Source: Lysobacterales bacterium
GTDB taxonomy: Bacteria; Pseudomonadota; Gammaproteobacteria; Xanthomonadales; Marinicellaceae
Length of the DNA: 64,000 bases
Assembly: GCA_026988115.1 (NCBI GenBank)
Contig: JALSLV010000016.1
Coordinates: forward strand, 62,001 to 126,000
Reading direction: 5' to 3'
A model generated the notes under the pieces. The model made no database searches, was not told the DNA's origin, and worked only from the letters and a program-made list of their open reading frames with translations. The position numbers and the translations under genes are program-made. Below are positions 1 to 10,884 of this stretch, piece by piece (position 1 is the stretch's first letter; the number at the start of each line of letters is the position of its first letter).

Positions 1-764
1 CCATGCTTTGTTCTGGAAAATACCAACACCTGATTCCATTGATTTTCTTTAATTAAATGCGTTAACAACTTAATTTTTTTACTTTTATCCACTGGAAAAA
101 CGCGCTGAATAATTGCTTCTACCGTTGTATTTCGTGGCGTAACCGAAATTTCGGAGGCATTATTCACTAAGGTACTTGCCAGTTGACGAATATCTGGTGA
201 AAACGTCGCTGAAAACATCAAGGTTTGGCGTATTTTCGGTAATTTAGCAATAATCTTGCGAATATCATGAATAAAACCCATGTCCAACATTCTGTCAGCT
301 TCATCCAAAACTAAAACTTCGAGTTGATCAAATTTGACCGCATTTTGATTATGCAAATCCAATAAACGACCAGGAGTTGCAACCAATACATCGACTCCAC
401 GGCGCAATTTCATCATTTGTGGGTTTATCTTAACTCCACCAAAAACAACCGTCGAACGAATCGATGCGTATTTTCCGTATTCCACAACACTATCATGAAC
501 TTGTGCTGCCAGCTCGCGTGTTGGCGTCAGTATCAAAACTCGTGCTTGATTGGGTTTAACCCGCGGGCCTTTGAGTAAATTACTCAATATTGGCAAAGTA
601 AACCCTGCTGTTTTTCCTGTTCCAGTTTGCGCTGCTGCCATAACGTCTTTGCCTTTTAGCACAACTGGAATGGCTTGTGCCTGTATCGGCGATGGTTTGT
701 CATATCCTTTAGCAATGACGGCTTTTAGTACTTCAGGGGCAAGCCCTAATGATGCGAAATCCAT
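1..764 (-). CDS. rhlE: DEAD-box RNA helicase, RhlE type (partial, C-terminus beyond window)
   Basis: ATP-dependent RNA helicase acting on RNA duplexes (ribosome assembly or mRNA turnover in this family). I translated it from the minus strand; the ATG is at 764-762 and the gene runs off the left edge after about 254 codons. Visible motifs in order are a Q-motif region ([10 protein letters not shown], residues 25-34), Walker A AQTGTGKT (45-52), PTREL (81-85), a TPGRLLD region (130-136), DEAD (154-157) and SAT (185-187). The second RecA-like domain is only just entered. RhlE is the best subfamily fit by N-terminal sequence, but a close relative such as SrmB or DbpA cannot be excluded without the C-terminus. 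Confidence 0.93.
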   Translation of the reverse strand, partial: MDFASLGLAPEVLKAVIAKGYDKPSPIQAQAIPVVLKGKDVMAAAQTGTGKTAGFTLPILSNLLKGPRVKPNQARVLILTPTRELAAQVHDSVVEYGKYASIRSTVVFGGVKINPQMMKLRRGVDVLVATPGRLLDLHNQNAVKFDQLEVLVLDEADRMLDMGFIHDIRKIIAKLPKIRQTLMFSATFSPDIRQLASTLVNNASEISVTPRNTTVEAIIQRVFPVDKSKKIKLLTHLIKENQWNQVLVFSRTKH

Positions 765-954
765 TGATTTTTCTCTTGTTTATTATGCTTAAATTAGCTT
801 AGTTTGTGTAGCTTAATGAAATTCATGAAAAAGTATAGGTTTTTAATTTTTTTTCGGCATCTTTGTGGTTTTATTTTGTTCATTCCTATAGAATGCGCTT
901 CTCTTAAATAAACAGCCAAATCAAAAGGCAATATATTTTAAGAAGCAACTATCA

Positions 955-1031
955 GGAGTGGTAGTTCAGTTGGTTAGAATACCGGCCTGTCACGCCGGTG
1001 GTCGCGAGTTCGAGTCTCGTCCACTCCGCCA
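955..1031 (+). tRNA. tRNA-Asp (anticodon GTC)
   Basis: A 77-base cloverleaf with the CCA end encoded. The acceptor stem pairs GGAGTGG (955-961) with CCACTCC (1021-1027). The anticodon loop CTGTCAC has GTC at 989-991 flanked by a G/C-rich stem, and the TpsiC arm contains GTTCGAGTC. A T-run at 1032-1038 follows directly and may end the transcript. It is an isolated tRNA, divergent from the helicase. Confidence 0.97.
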
Positions 1032-1040
1032 TTTTTTTAG

Positions 1041-1122
1041 TTGATATTGCACATAAGTTCTCAGTCTCAACTCCAAAAAAAAACCAAGTCATTGCGAGGA
1101 GCCTAAGCGACGCGGCAATCTC
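1041..1122 (+). repeat. Dispersed palindromic-type repeat, copy A
   Basis: About 82 bases beginning TTGATATTGCACATAAG, with the core GTCATTGCGAGGAGC...GCGGCAATCTC at its end. It is repeated nearly base for base at 1187-1266, about 146 bases further on. The stretch 1032-1525 holds no gene, only this repeat block, a small hairpin and the umuD upstream region. Confidence 0.85.
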
Positions 1123-1186
1123 ATAATGCAATCGCAATTCAAAAAAACCACTCACTTATCATTTATAAACTTGTATTTTATTTGTA

Positions 1187-1338
1187 TTGATATTTCACAT
1201 AAGTTCTCAATCTCAACTCCAAAAAAAACAAGTCATTGCGAGGAGCCTAAGCGACGCGGCAATCTCCTGAAGTTAAAACCACTTTCAAATATTACGATAG
1301 CTTGATGAGATTGCCACGTCGTTCCTCCTCGCAATGAC
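1187..1338 (+). repeat. Dispersed repeat copy B with an inverted partner arm
   Basis: Copy B (1187-1266) repeats copy A and is followed by an inverted copy of the GTCATTGCGAGG...GGCAATCTC core at 1307-1338. Bases 1232-1266 and 1307-1338 can therefore fold into a long stem with a loop of about 40 bases. Copy A lacks this inverted arm. The arrangement looks like a REP- or MITE-like element partly duplicated in tandem. Confidence 0.85.
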
Positions 1339-1375
1339 AACATTTTTTTGGTTTTATTATGTTGCTTTTGTGTGA

Positions 1376-1405
1376 CGAGGAGTCCACAAGAGACTCCACT
1401 ACGAG
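1376..1405 (+). repeat. Short palindrome, GGAGTC/GACTCC hairpin
   Basis: GGAGTC (1379-1384) and GACTCC (1392-1397) form a 6-bp stem with a 7-base loop, flanked by CGAG on the left and ACGAG on the right. It lies between the repeat block and the umuD upstream region and is probably another dispersed repeat unit, not a terminator, because no T-run follows. Confidence 0.5.
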
Positions 1406-1525
1406 ATTATGATTTGAAAGAATAATCATATGAGTTTATAATCAAACCGTGTTTGGATTTTATGTGGTAATTAACAATCCTTTTATCCACAGAAAACACA
1501 ACAACAAAAATTGAGATAACAGCCG

Positions 1526-1945
1526 ATGTCTAAAGTCACCCTAATAACACCGATTAATTCGACACTCGAATTACCACTTTATGAAACCAGTGTACCTGCT
1601 GGGTTTCCTTCTCCTGCCCAAGAATACTTGGGCGATACCATGGATTTGAACGCTTATTTAATCAAGAACCCCACGGCTTGTTTTTTTGCACGAGTTGAAG
1701 GGGACTCGATGATTGATGCAGGGATTTTTGAATCAGATTTGGTTGTGGTTGATCGTTCGATTACCGCTTGTGATGGACATATTGTCATAGCTGCGGTAAA
1801 TAACGAATTTACCATTAAACGTCTTTCTACAAAAAACGGCATTAAACTCCTACCCGAAAATAAAAATTATCAACCCATTGTTATGTCAGGTGAGAATGAG
1901 TTAATCATTTGGGGCGTGGTCACTTCTTTGATTCGCAAGTTTTGA
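1526..1945 (+). CDS. umuD: UmuD, polymerase V accessory protein (S24 self-cleaving)
   Basis: Regulatory subunit of the SOS mutagenic polymerase. RecA filaments trigger self-cleavage to UmuD', which activates UmuC. The 139 aa match the family length. The expected cleavage site is A25-G26, followed by FPSPAQEY. The Ser-Lys dyad is S61 in EGDSM and K98 in TIKR, aligning with S60/K97 of E. coli. umuC follows after 25 bases, so the two form an operon. I found no canonical gammaproteobacterial LexA box (CTG-N10-CAG) between 1340 and 1526. Weak palindromes occur at 1409-1429 (ATGATT/AATCAT) and 1443-1455 (CAAAC/GTTTG), either of which could be a non-canonical operator. Confidence 0.95.
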   Translation: MSKVTLITPINSTLELPLYETSVPAGFPSPAQEYLGDTMDLNAYLIKNPTACFFARVEGDSMIDAGIFESDLVVVDRSITACDGHIVIAAVNNEFTIKRLSTKNGIKLLPENKNYQPIVMSGENELIIWGVVTSLIRKF

Positions 1946-1970
1946 GAATGACTTTATTTATGATACCAAA

Positions 1971-3227
1971 ATGATAGCTCTTTGTGATGTTAACAATTTT
2001 TATGTCAGTTGCGAGCGGGTTTTTAATCCGTCGTTGTGGCACCGCCCTGTCATTGTTTTGAGCAATAACGATGGTTGTGCGGTAGCGCGCTCTAATGAAG
2101 TTAAGGCTTTGGGGGTGAAAATGGGCGTGCCATTTTTTCAGATTAAGAACTTGGTTAAACAACACAATATTGCTGTCTTATCATCAAACTATGCACTTTA
2201 TGGCGATATGTCGCAACGTGTGGATGATATTATTGCACTGTATTCTGACCAAGTGGAAAATTACAGCATTGATGAATGCTTTATCCGTTTTAATGGGCAT
2301 GAACACGTGAACTTAGTTCAACACGCAGAGAAAATGCGCCAACAAATTTGGCAATGGTTAGGCTTGCCTGTCTGTGTCGGCATTGCACCATCCAAAACAT
2401 TAGCAAAAGTTGCCAACCACTGCGCTAAGAAATTAACCAATGTTCCTAGTGTTTTTAAACTTGATACCGAATCTCAGACACAAAAGGCTCTTAAAAATTT
2501 ACCCGTAAAAGAGGTTTGGGGCATTGGACGCCAACTCAGCAAACAATTAAACGACATGGGAATTGCCACGGCTTTGCAATTACGCAATGCAGACTTAAAA
2601 TCCATGCGTAAACGTTTTTCAGTGGTGATGGAACGAACCATTCTTGAGTTGCGTGGCATCGCTTGCATTGAGTTTGATGCCGACTCTGAAAAGAAAAAAC
2701 AAATCATTTGCACTCGCTCTTTTGGTGAAAAAATTACCCGATTAGAATTACTCAAAGAAGCACTTGCCTACCATGTCACCCGCGCTTGTGTCACCTTGCG
2801 CCAACAAAAATCACAAGCCCAAAGCATTACCATTGGCATTCGCACCAATGCATTTAACGCCAATACCAAACAATACTCCAACTCAATAACGGTTAAGCTG
2901 CCACAAGCATCAAGCCAAACAAACCTTTTCTTAAAAGCAGCCACTCAAGGCGTGGAGAAAATATTTCGATTGGGTTATGAATATAAAAAAGCAGGCATTG
3001 TGTTAAATGACATTAGCGATGCAGGCATAATTCAAGCCGATTTATTTATGCCACAAGCCGATGATAACAAGGCGTTAATGTCGGTATTGGATGATATAAA
3101 CAACCGTTTTGGCAAAGGCACGCTACGCAGTGCTCAAGAAGGCTTTAATGAGGATTGGGTGATGAAATCAGAAATAAAATCTCCTGCTTACACCACCCGA
3201 TTTAATGAAGTAATTAAAGTTATTTGA
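1971..3227 (+). CDS. umuC: UmuC, Y-family DNA polymerase V catalytic subunit
   Basis: Error-prone translesion polymerase catalytic subunit, 418 aa against about 422 in E. coli. Catalytic carboxylates are at the usual places: D6 in the opening IALCDVNNF stretch, and D101-E102 in the SIDECF motif. The palm/fingers region is followed by the thumb with helix-hairpin-helix elements ([12 protein letters not shown]) and the little-finger domain. The C-terminus carries the UmuC tail (DUF4113-like, [12 protein letters not shown]). It is co-transcribed with umuD and followed by a strong terminator hairpin. Confidence 0.96.
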   Translation: MIALCDVNNFYVSCERVFNPSLWHRPVIVLSNNDGCAVARSNEVKALGVKMGVPFFQIKNLVKQHNIAVLSSNYALYGDMSQRVDDIIALYSDQVENYSIDECFIRFNGHEHVNLVQHAEKMRQQIWQWLGLPVCVGIAPSKTLAKVANHCAKKLTNVPSVFKLDTESQTQKALKNLPVKEVWGIGRQLSKQLNDMGIATALQLRNADLKSMRKRFSVVMERTILELRGIACIEFDADSEKKKQIICTRSFGEKITRLELLKEALAYHVTRACVTLRQQKSQAQSITIGIRTNAFNANTKQYSNSITVKLPQASSQTNLFLKAATQGVEKIFRLGYEYKKAGIVLNDISDAGIIQADLFMPQADDNKALMSVLDDINNRFGKGTLRSAQEGFNEDWVMKSEIKSPAYTTRFNEVIKVI

Positions 3228-3234
3228 ATTTAAA

Positions 3235-3268
3235 AAAAAGCCTGCAAAACTAAATTTACAGGCTTTTT
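3235..3268. terminator. Bidirectional rho-independent terminator
   Basis: AAAAAGCCTG (3235-3244) pairs perfectly with CAGGCTTTTT (3259-3268) around a 14-base loop. T-runs on both strands serve the convergent umuC and the diheme peroxidase gene. Confidence 0.9.
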
Positions 3269-3287
3269 AATATCAAGCTATTCTCTG

Positions 3288-4802
3288 TTATTCAAACACA
3301 GGCAATCCGCTTGGAACCGATGCTGGAACATCTGTTCTTAAATCAATGCTGGAGCGGTCGGTTACTGCATCCAGAAAATCCATCAATCGATCAATTTGAG
3401 TTTCAGTTAAATTCACGTTGCTAATATCAAGGTTTGACAATAAAGCATTGCGTGACAAAGTATCATTCATTACAGCAAAATCCAGTGCACTTAAGTCGCG
3501 TCGGTATGGCATAATGACTTGTGACTCATCGTAGTTTGCAAGAGCTTGGGCTGGATTTAAGTGATGCTTAATTACTGTTCTTAAATCATTATACGCTCCT
3601 GCATGACCCCATGGTCCCGTTAATAGAGCATTTCTTAGTGAAGGAACTTTAAATTTGAAACGATCATCCGTATTTCCAGTGACTCTTTCTCTTCCAAAAT
3701 CATCTAAGCCATCACGGAATCCTGGCAAGTTATCTCCTTTTCCTGGGCCAATTTGTGGCATGCCTACTGACTTAAACTCATTTGATGTTAAAAACTTACC
3801 ATTATGGCATTGTGAACAACCACCATCTCCATAAAAGACATTCATGCCTGCAATTTGATTAGCACTCATTGCTCCTGTGTCACCGCGCAAATATTTATCA
3901 AATGCAGAGTTATCTGCTCGCCAAACATCGCCCTCAAAAGCACCAATTGCATTGGCTATATGCACCATAGTTATATCACTGGCTGAATTAACATCAGGAT
4001 AAACGTCTTTAAACATCTCAACGTATTCACTTATCTCCTGAATTCTGCTTGCTAGTTGTGCCCACACGCCGCCTTCACCTGCCAAATTACCTGCAATTGT
4101 TGCATCCGCTATTGAGTTTTCACCTGCTTGTCCTGCCATTTCTGTCTGGGAAGTGACTGGGAACATTGCTTGGGCCGCTAAAGCATTATCTAAACCTAAA
4201 GGCAAATCATTGCCCGCTGGAGTAAAAAAACCACTTGGTTGAGTACTGTCTTCAACAACTCGCCCATCGTGAAACATAACATTAAAAACTTTTGCACCAA
4301 GATTAAATATTTGAGGTGCATTGCGTGGCACACGCTCATGAACGCCAGCCTCCATAAAACCCGTTGTTCTTGTCACACCAACTCCATCACCTCCTTCACC
4401 AATCGGTAATGAAAGACCATCGCCTGACCATGCAAAAGGATGGTGACAGGTTGCACAAGAGTCATTCTTGTTGCCACTGAGTATTTTGTCAAAAAATAAA
4501 ACTTTACCTAAAGCAACTTTATTGGCTGGTTGAATATCATAATCTTCATCTGTTACCGCATCAGGTAATTGATCTAAAGTGTTTTGACTAACTTGTACAG
4601 GAACATTTAATTGATTGGAAATATCCAAGACCGTTTCAAAATCAAAAAGTGGCTCCGCTTGGTTGGCTTGGGAGCGTTTAATTGTCTTGACTAAGGATTG
4701 TTTATAGACTTTATGCGCGCTTAAATCAACTACTTTTCTTTCAGCACTGACTGAAAAAGTCGCAGAAAAAGCAAACAGGGCTAATACTAGTTTTTGTTTC
4801 AT
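3288..4802 (-). CDS. Diheme cytochrome c peroxidase / MauG family protein
   Basis: Predicted periplasmic diheme enzyme. The family reduces hydrogen peroxide with electrons from small c-type cytochromes or performs MauG-like oxidations. A signal peptide ends near A20 (...FSVSA). Two heme-binding CxxCH motifs are present: C116-A-T-C119-H120 and C329-S-Q-C332-H333. The 504 aa are clearly longer than classical bacterial CcpA (about 330 aa), with extra sequence before the first heme and between the hemes. It stands as a single gene with no cytochrome partner nearby. The exact substrate cannot be assigned from sequence. Confidence 0.88.
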   Translation of the reverse strand: MKQKLVLALFAFSATFSVSAERKVVDLSAHKVYKQSLVKTIKRSQANQAEPLFDFETVLDISNQLNVPVQVSQNTLDQLPDAVTDEDYDIQPANKVALGKVLFFDKILSGNKNDSCATCHHPFAWSGDGLSLPIGEGGDGVGVTRTTGFMEAGVHERVPRNAPQIFNLGAKVFNVMFHDGRVVEDSTQPSGFFTPAGNDLPLGLDNALAAQAMFPVTSQTEMAGQAGENSIADATIAGNLAGEGGVWAQLASRIQEISEYVEMFKDVYPDVNSASDITMVHIANAIGAFEGDVWRADNSAFDKYLRGDTGAMSANQIAGMNVFYGDGGCSQCHNGKFLTSNEFKSVGMPQIGPGKGDNLPGFRDGLDDFGRERVTGNTDDRFKFKVPSLRNALLTGPWGHAGAYNDLRTVIKHHLNPAQALANYDESQVIMPYRRDLSALDFAVMNDTLSRNALLSNLDISNVNLTETQIDRLMDFLDAVTDRSSIDLRTDVPASVPSGLPVFE

Positions 4803-4892
4803 AATTTTCTCTCTATTTTAAAATAGAAACGATAATAGCATACGAAACTTTTAATAAAATAGAGAAACCTGAATCTAAATTACTGTTATCTT

Positions 4893-5321
4893 CTATTGCT
4901 CTGTTTCTATGTCTCTATAGCGTTGACAAATTGAGCGTTCATCAGGATTTTCTACTGCACTGGCAATATCGTGGACGAGTTGATTGAATTCATCAAAGGT
5001 GATGGTGGATAAAACTTTCCCTAACACCTTTTGATCCGTTTCTGCCATAATCTTTGTGCCATCCTGCAGACTAATTTCAATGCTTGCGGCATTGTAATCA
5101 CAATCCTCTGCATTATTTTGTTCGTACATTTCTTGGTCATCGGCAAACAATTCGTCGTAATAATCATTGAGTTCCTCATCAATGGACTCATCAATATCCT
5201 CTGATACATGCACTTCCCACGCGGGTTCTTCTTCGACCAAAGTAGCTGTAATCTGGTAACTCTCCACTTTCTTGATAAATTTTTCGGCTAATACTTTATG
5301 AAAAAATACAAACTCAAGCAT
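4893..5321 (-). CDS. Acidic protein of unknown function, coupled to the CtlX-like hydrolase
   Basis: I do not recognise this family. The 142-aa protein is soluble and strongly acidic, with a run rich in D/E around residues 40-70 (DIDESIDEELNDYYDELFADD), and has no signal peptide or membrane segment. Its ATG overlaps the stop of the upstream hydrolase by one base (TAATG at 5323-5319), so translation is probably coupled. That coupling suggests a shared process, perhaps amino-acid catabolism or regulation of the enzyme, but this is inference. Confidence 0.75.
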   Translation of the reverse strand: MLEFVFFHKVLAEKFIKKVESYQITATLVEEEPAWEVHVSEDIDESIDEELNDYYDELFADDQEMYEQNNAEDCDYNAASIEISLQDGTKIMAETDQKVLGKVLSTITFDEFNQLVHDIASAVENPDERSICQRYRDIETEQ

Positions 5322-6241
5322 TAAAATATCTCCCCTACCATGCAGCGCAGAGAACCGCCTGCTTTTTCTAATTCACTGACCTGCACCGAATGCAGGGTAA
5401 ACCCCCAAGATTCGAGTTTAGCTTTTTTCTCTTGAGTCAAAGTATCCAAAGCCGTTTGACTTAAAAACAAATCCGTTTCAGTTATGGTGATGCCATTGCC
5501 TGCAAATGCCAGTTTTTCTTCATCGCTTAAAAAAATTGTTTTGCCTTGGTAAAAATCGGCAATTGCCTTTGGCACCTCAGGATTGGCAAAAGAATCGGCA
5601 TGCAAAATACACGCCTTACCAGCCAAACACGCCAAAATTACATTGGTGTGGTATTCGCCTTGTTTCAAATCAAACTGAAACATTAAGTCCAAACCAAACA
5701 TATCATGCATTGCCTGAGCACCGGCATCATCAACTCGTTCAGTCATGCCACAAAAAGCAATATTACGCGCTCTATCAGGCACCAAAACACCAGTTAATTC
5801 AGCAACCGCTTCATCACGATTAATATGGTGTCGTTCATAACCCAGCATTTCATCAAAAAACATATTGATGTCTTTTCGCAGGGTTTCTTTTTGGCGGTTA
5901 GAATGCAACATTGCACCAACGATATATTTGTTGCCATGAGCGGTAGCAAATGCATTATTGGGAAAAACCGCATCGGGAGTTTCAGATGAACCAGGAAAAG
6001 TCATCACAGGAATACCACAGTCGGAAATTTTACGGGCTAAATTCATTTGCTGAACAATGGCCAAATCTGCATCGGTTTGCTGATCCATTTGCATGTAGAG
6101 GTTATCGCTTGCTGTTTGTTCATCCAAGCTAAAACCAACAGGCGAAACCATAAAAGCCGCCTTCATCGCTCCTGCTTGCTTTATTGGGTAATCTTTTTGT
6201 TTAACCGCTTGGGTAAAATCTTGTGCTGTTTTAACAATCAT
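5321..6241 (-). CDS. ctlX: CtlX-like citrulline/arginine-type amidohydrolase
   Basis: Member of the guanidino-group modifying (amidinotransferase-fold) superfamily that includes dimethylarginine dimethylaminohydrolase and the citrulline hydrolase CtlX. The 306 aa have the conserved substrate-binding region ETPDAVFPNN (87-96), a catalytic His in EYHTNV (H198) and a catalytic Cys near the C-terminus in GGSLRCMVGE (C300). The superfamily acts in the cytoplasm on arginine, citrulline or methylated arginine. The substrate here is inferred from family resemblance only. The downstream acidic gene starts on its stop codon. Confidence 0.82.
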   Translation of the reverse strand: MIVKTAQDFTQAVKQKDYPIKQAGAMKAAFMVSPVGFSLDEQTASDNLYMQMDQQTDADLAIVQQMNLARKISDCGIPVMTFPGSSETPDAVFPNNAFATAHGNKYIVGAMLHSNRQKETLRKDINMFFDEMLGYERHHINRDEAVAELTGVLVPDRARNIAFCGMTERVDDAGAQAMHDMFGLDLMFQFDLKQGEYHTNVILACLAGKACILHADSFANPEVPKAIADFYQGKTIFLSDEEKLAFAGNGITITETDLFLSQTALDTLTQEKKAKLESWGFTLHSVQVSELEKAGGSLRCMVGEIF

Positions 6242-6325
6242 GAGTTTTTTTTATTCTAATTGACTAACGCCATTATGTGATAATTTACGGCTTAGATAAA
6301 GCAAGTTAAGTAAAACTTTTTAAAG

Positions 6326-6802
6326 TTATTCTAAAAAATCAGAAGGCTTTGCCCAACTCCACGTAGCAGATTGCACTTTATAGATTTCATCTTCTAACAC
6401 AAAGTGAACATCAAACTTAATCATATCCGCTCGAATCGAAGTTAAAATACTGACTGATTTGATTGGTTTACCAGCCATTGCTGCGGTTATTTGCACCTCT
6501 GCATTGTTATCATTAGTCCAGTTTATGGCATTAATTGTTGACAACACATGCAAGGTTTTATGGCGCATTAACTGCAATTGTATTGCGCGTTTAATGTCTT
6601 TCAAACCTCTGCCGTGTTCATCACTATAGTTTTCACTCACGTACTCAATAATACGCCCAAACTTGCGTTCTTCAAAGCGACTTTCGAGTTCGGCAATAGA
6701 TTGCCTGAGTCTTTGTTCTTTTGTGAGTTGTGGTTCTTTTGTACAACTCATTAAGTTTATAATCAGAGCCACAAACAAAGCTATAAAAATATATTGCTTC
6801 AT
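6326..6802 (-). CDS. Small lipoprotein of unknown function
   Basis: 158 aa with a lipoprotein signal: a hydrophobic stretch (IFIALFVALIINLMS) followed by lipobox LMSC, so Cys20 would be lipidated. The mature part has a helical N-terminus (RQSIAELESRFEE) followed by an alternating beta-rich region, which would suit an NTF2-like fold. I do not recognise a named family. It lies downstream of icd on the same strand, separated by the palindromic element at 6848-6945. Confidence 0.75.
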   Translation of the reverse strand: MKQYIFIALFVALIINLMSCTKEPQLTKEQRLRQSIAELESRFEERKFGRIIEYVSENYSDEHGRGLKDIKRAIQLQLMRHKTLHVLSTINAINWTNDNNAEVQITAAMAGKPIKSVSILTSIRADMIKFDVHFVLEDEIYKVQSATWSWAKPSDFLE

Positions 6803-6847
6803 AAGATATGACGATATTAATTGCTTGTATCTTACATGAATTGGAGT

Positions 6848-6945
6848 AAAAAAACCGTAAGGAGGGCTTGCCCACCAAATTTAATACTCATTTATTATCG
6901 AGGTTTCGAAAACACTATTGGTGGGCAAGCCCTCCTTACAATTTT
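6848..6945. repeat. Palindromic element with perfect 21-bp arms, also terminator-like
   Basis: Arm GTAAGGAGGG...CCCACCA (6857-6877) is perfectly complementary to 6919-6939, around a 41-base spacer. T-runs flank it on both strands (6942-6947 on plus; the A-run 6848-6854 read on minus). It could therefore terminate icd transcription as well as being one copy of a dispersed repeat (compare 10022-10105). Its spacer shares the motif ATCGAGGTTTC with the spacer of that copy. Confidence 0.85.
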
Positions 6946-7053
6946 TTAAAACTTTCCGTGACATCAATCAATCTTACACATAAGGCTCACAGAAAAAAAC
7001 TCTGTGAGCCTCTGTGATTTCTCTGTGCAACTCTGTGTTACTTAAACCCAAAT

Positions 7054-9297
<2,244 letters not shown>

Positions 9298-9389
9298 TTA
9301 TCTCCCAGTTTGAGAATGACAATATTATAATGGATTTAGACTGAGTTTAACAGGGAATAAATCATAAGAAAGTGGCAAACTTTAATAGC

Positions 9390-9968
9390 TCAGTGCACCG
9401 CCGCTTTAAAAGGACATTGTTTGACAATATCGGCTTCGATCTGAAGCAATTGTTCGAGTCGTGCTGCGACCGTTTTTGGGTCGTAATATTGATGTGCTAA
9501 TGAAATAAACAACTCATAATGGCGGTACTCGGCAGCGGCTAATCGTTGGTAAAAATCTTTTATTTTTGGTTCGGTTAATGCTTCACCAACAATGCCAAAT
9601 CGCTCTGCTCCTCGTTTTTCAACAATACTAAACATCAACAACCTGTCAAGCAAGTAATGTTTTGGGTCTTTGCGCATGGCTCTCATAAAAGTACCAATAT
9701 AAAAATTAGTCTTATCTGGGATTTGTTGCAAACCCCGTTTAAGCATAATTTTAATCACTTCACGAAAATGTGCCATTTCTTCCATGGCTAAATCTATCAT
9801 TTCACGAACGATATCGGCTTTATCTGGGTAATGAACAACCATCGACATGGCTAAGGTGGAAGCTTTGCGTTCATTGGCAGCGTGGTCAATCAAGAACGCA
9901 TCAAAATCCGACATGACGGCTTTTATCCAGCGGGGATCGGTTTTACATTTCAAGTCGTATGAATACAT
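9390..9968 (-). CDS. miaE: tRNA-(ms2io6A)-hydroxylase MiaE
   Basis: Diiron, oxygen-dependent hydroxylase that converts ms2i6A37 to ms2io6A37 in tRNAs reading UNN codons. The 192 aa form a four-helix ferritin-like bundle with ligands visible as E33 (NERKA), E64-xx-H67 (EEMAH), E117 (VEKRGAE) and E147-xx-H150 (EYRHYE). The substrate is made by MiaA and MiaB, which are not in this window. It stands upstream of a palindromic repeat and the sdh operon, with icd downstream on the same strand. Confidence 0.93.
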   Translation of the reverse strand: MYSYDLKCKTDPRWIKAVMSDFDAFLIDHAANERKASTLAMSMVVHYPDKADIVREMIDLAMEEMAHFREVIKIMLKRGLQQIPDKTNFYIGTFMRAMRKDPKHYLLDRLLMFSIVEKRGAERFGIVGEALTEPKIKDFYQRLAAAEYRHYELFISLAHQYYDPKTVAARLEQLLQIEADIVKQCPFKAAVH

Positions 9969-10021
9969 TTATTCTCTAAATAGTTTTATAAGTTTAATTT
10001 ACCGAACAAGGATAGTCTTTT

Positions 10022-10105
10022 TGTAAGGTGGGCTTACCCACCATGGATAATAATCGAAGCCTCATAATTTCACTAAACATCTTTGGTGGGTAAACCCACC
10101 TTACA
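10022..10105. repeat. Palindromic repeat, second copy of the GTAAGG...CCCACC family
   Basis: Arm 10022-10043 (TGTAAGGTGGGCTTACCCAC...) is complementary to 10084-10105 with one mismatch, around a 40-base spacer. It belongs to the same family as 6857-6939. Its right arm overlaps the last bases of sdhB, so the sdhB stop codon (10103-10101) lies inside the repeat. Confidence 0.85.
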
Positions 10106-10883
10106 GTGCGTGACGTTCGGCGATAAGTTTCTTAATCTCTGCAATGGCTTTTCCTGGGTTTAAGCCTTTAGGACAGGTATTGGTACAGCTCATAATGGTA
10201 TGACACCTGAATACCTTAAATGGATCTTCTAAGTCTTCTAAACGTTCACCTGTATACTCATCGCGTGAATCGGCTAAAAAACGGTAGGACTGCAATAAAA
10301 CAGCAGGTCCTAAGTATCTATCACCATTCCACCAGTAACTTGGGCACGATGTTTGGCAACACGCACATAAAATACATTCATACAATCCATCGAGCTTTTC
10401 ACGGTCTTCTATTGACTGTAAACGCTCAGCATCAGGCAAAGGTACTGAATCCGTTTGCATCCACGGTTGCACCGATGCGTATTGTGCGTAAAAATGGGTT
10501 AAATCAGGCACTAAATCTTTGATAACATCCATATGTGGCAATGGGTAAATCGCAACGGTGTCGTTGCAATCTTTCATTGATTTGGTACACGCCAAAGTGT
10601 TGGTGCCATCAATATTCATTGCACAACTGCCACAAATGCCTTCTCGGCAAGAACGGCGGTAAGTAAGCGTGGTATCAATTTCATTTTTAACCTTATTTAA
10701 GGCATCAAGCACCATTGGCCCGCAATTATCCATATCAATTTCGTAGGTATCGGTACGTGGATTTTCACCGGTATCAGGATCCCAACGGTAAACTTTTAGT
10801 TTGCGAATATTGGTTGCACCCTCAGCTTTAACGTATTTGCCTTTGGTGATTTTTGAGTTTTTTGGTAAGCTAAATTCTGCCAT
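10101..10883 (-). CDS. sdhB: Succinate dehydrogenase iron-sulfur subunit SdhB
   Basis: Electron-transfer subunit of complex II, carrying electrons from SdhA to the membrane quinone site. The [2Fe-2S] ligands are in CREGICGSC plus a later Cys in NTLAC, the [4Fe-4S] ligands in [12 protein letters not shown], and the [3Fe-4S] ligands in CHTIMSC...CP. I chose ATG 10883 (260 aa, starting MAEFSLPKN) over an upstream in-frame ATG at 10925. It sits one base after the sdhA stop with an AAAGGGTG ribosome-binding site, and the extra 14 residues are not family-like. It is the last gene of sdhCDAB. Confidence 0.95.
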   Translation of the reverse strand: MAEFSLPKNSKITKGKYVKAEGATNIRKLKVYRWDPDTGENPRTDTYEIDMDNCGPMVLDALNKVKNEIDTTLTYRRSCREGICGSCAMNIDGTNTLACTKSMKDCNDTVAIYPLPHMDVIKDLVPDLTHFYAQYASVQPWMQTDSVPLPDAERLQSIEDREKLDGLYECILCACCQTSCPSYWWNGDRYLGPAVLLQSYRFLADSRDEYTGERLEDLEDPFKVFRCHTIMSCTNTCPKGLNPGKAIAEIKKLIAERHAL

Positions 10884-10884
10884 T

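Noticed and set aside
550-792. 80-aa open frame on the plus strand
   Set aside because: It is the antisense shadow of the helicase N-terminus, whose motifs are clear on the minus strand.
952-1155. 67-aa open frame on the minus strand
   Set aside because: It is antisense to tRNA-Asp and the repeat block; its C-to-N sequence is the usual false translation of a tRNA gene.
1041-1338. CRISPR array
   Set aside because: There are only two direct copies of an 80-base unit with no regular spacers, and no cas genes in the window.
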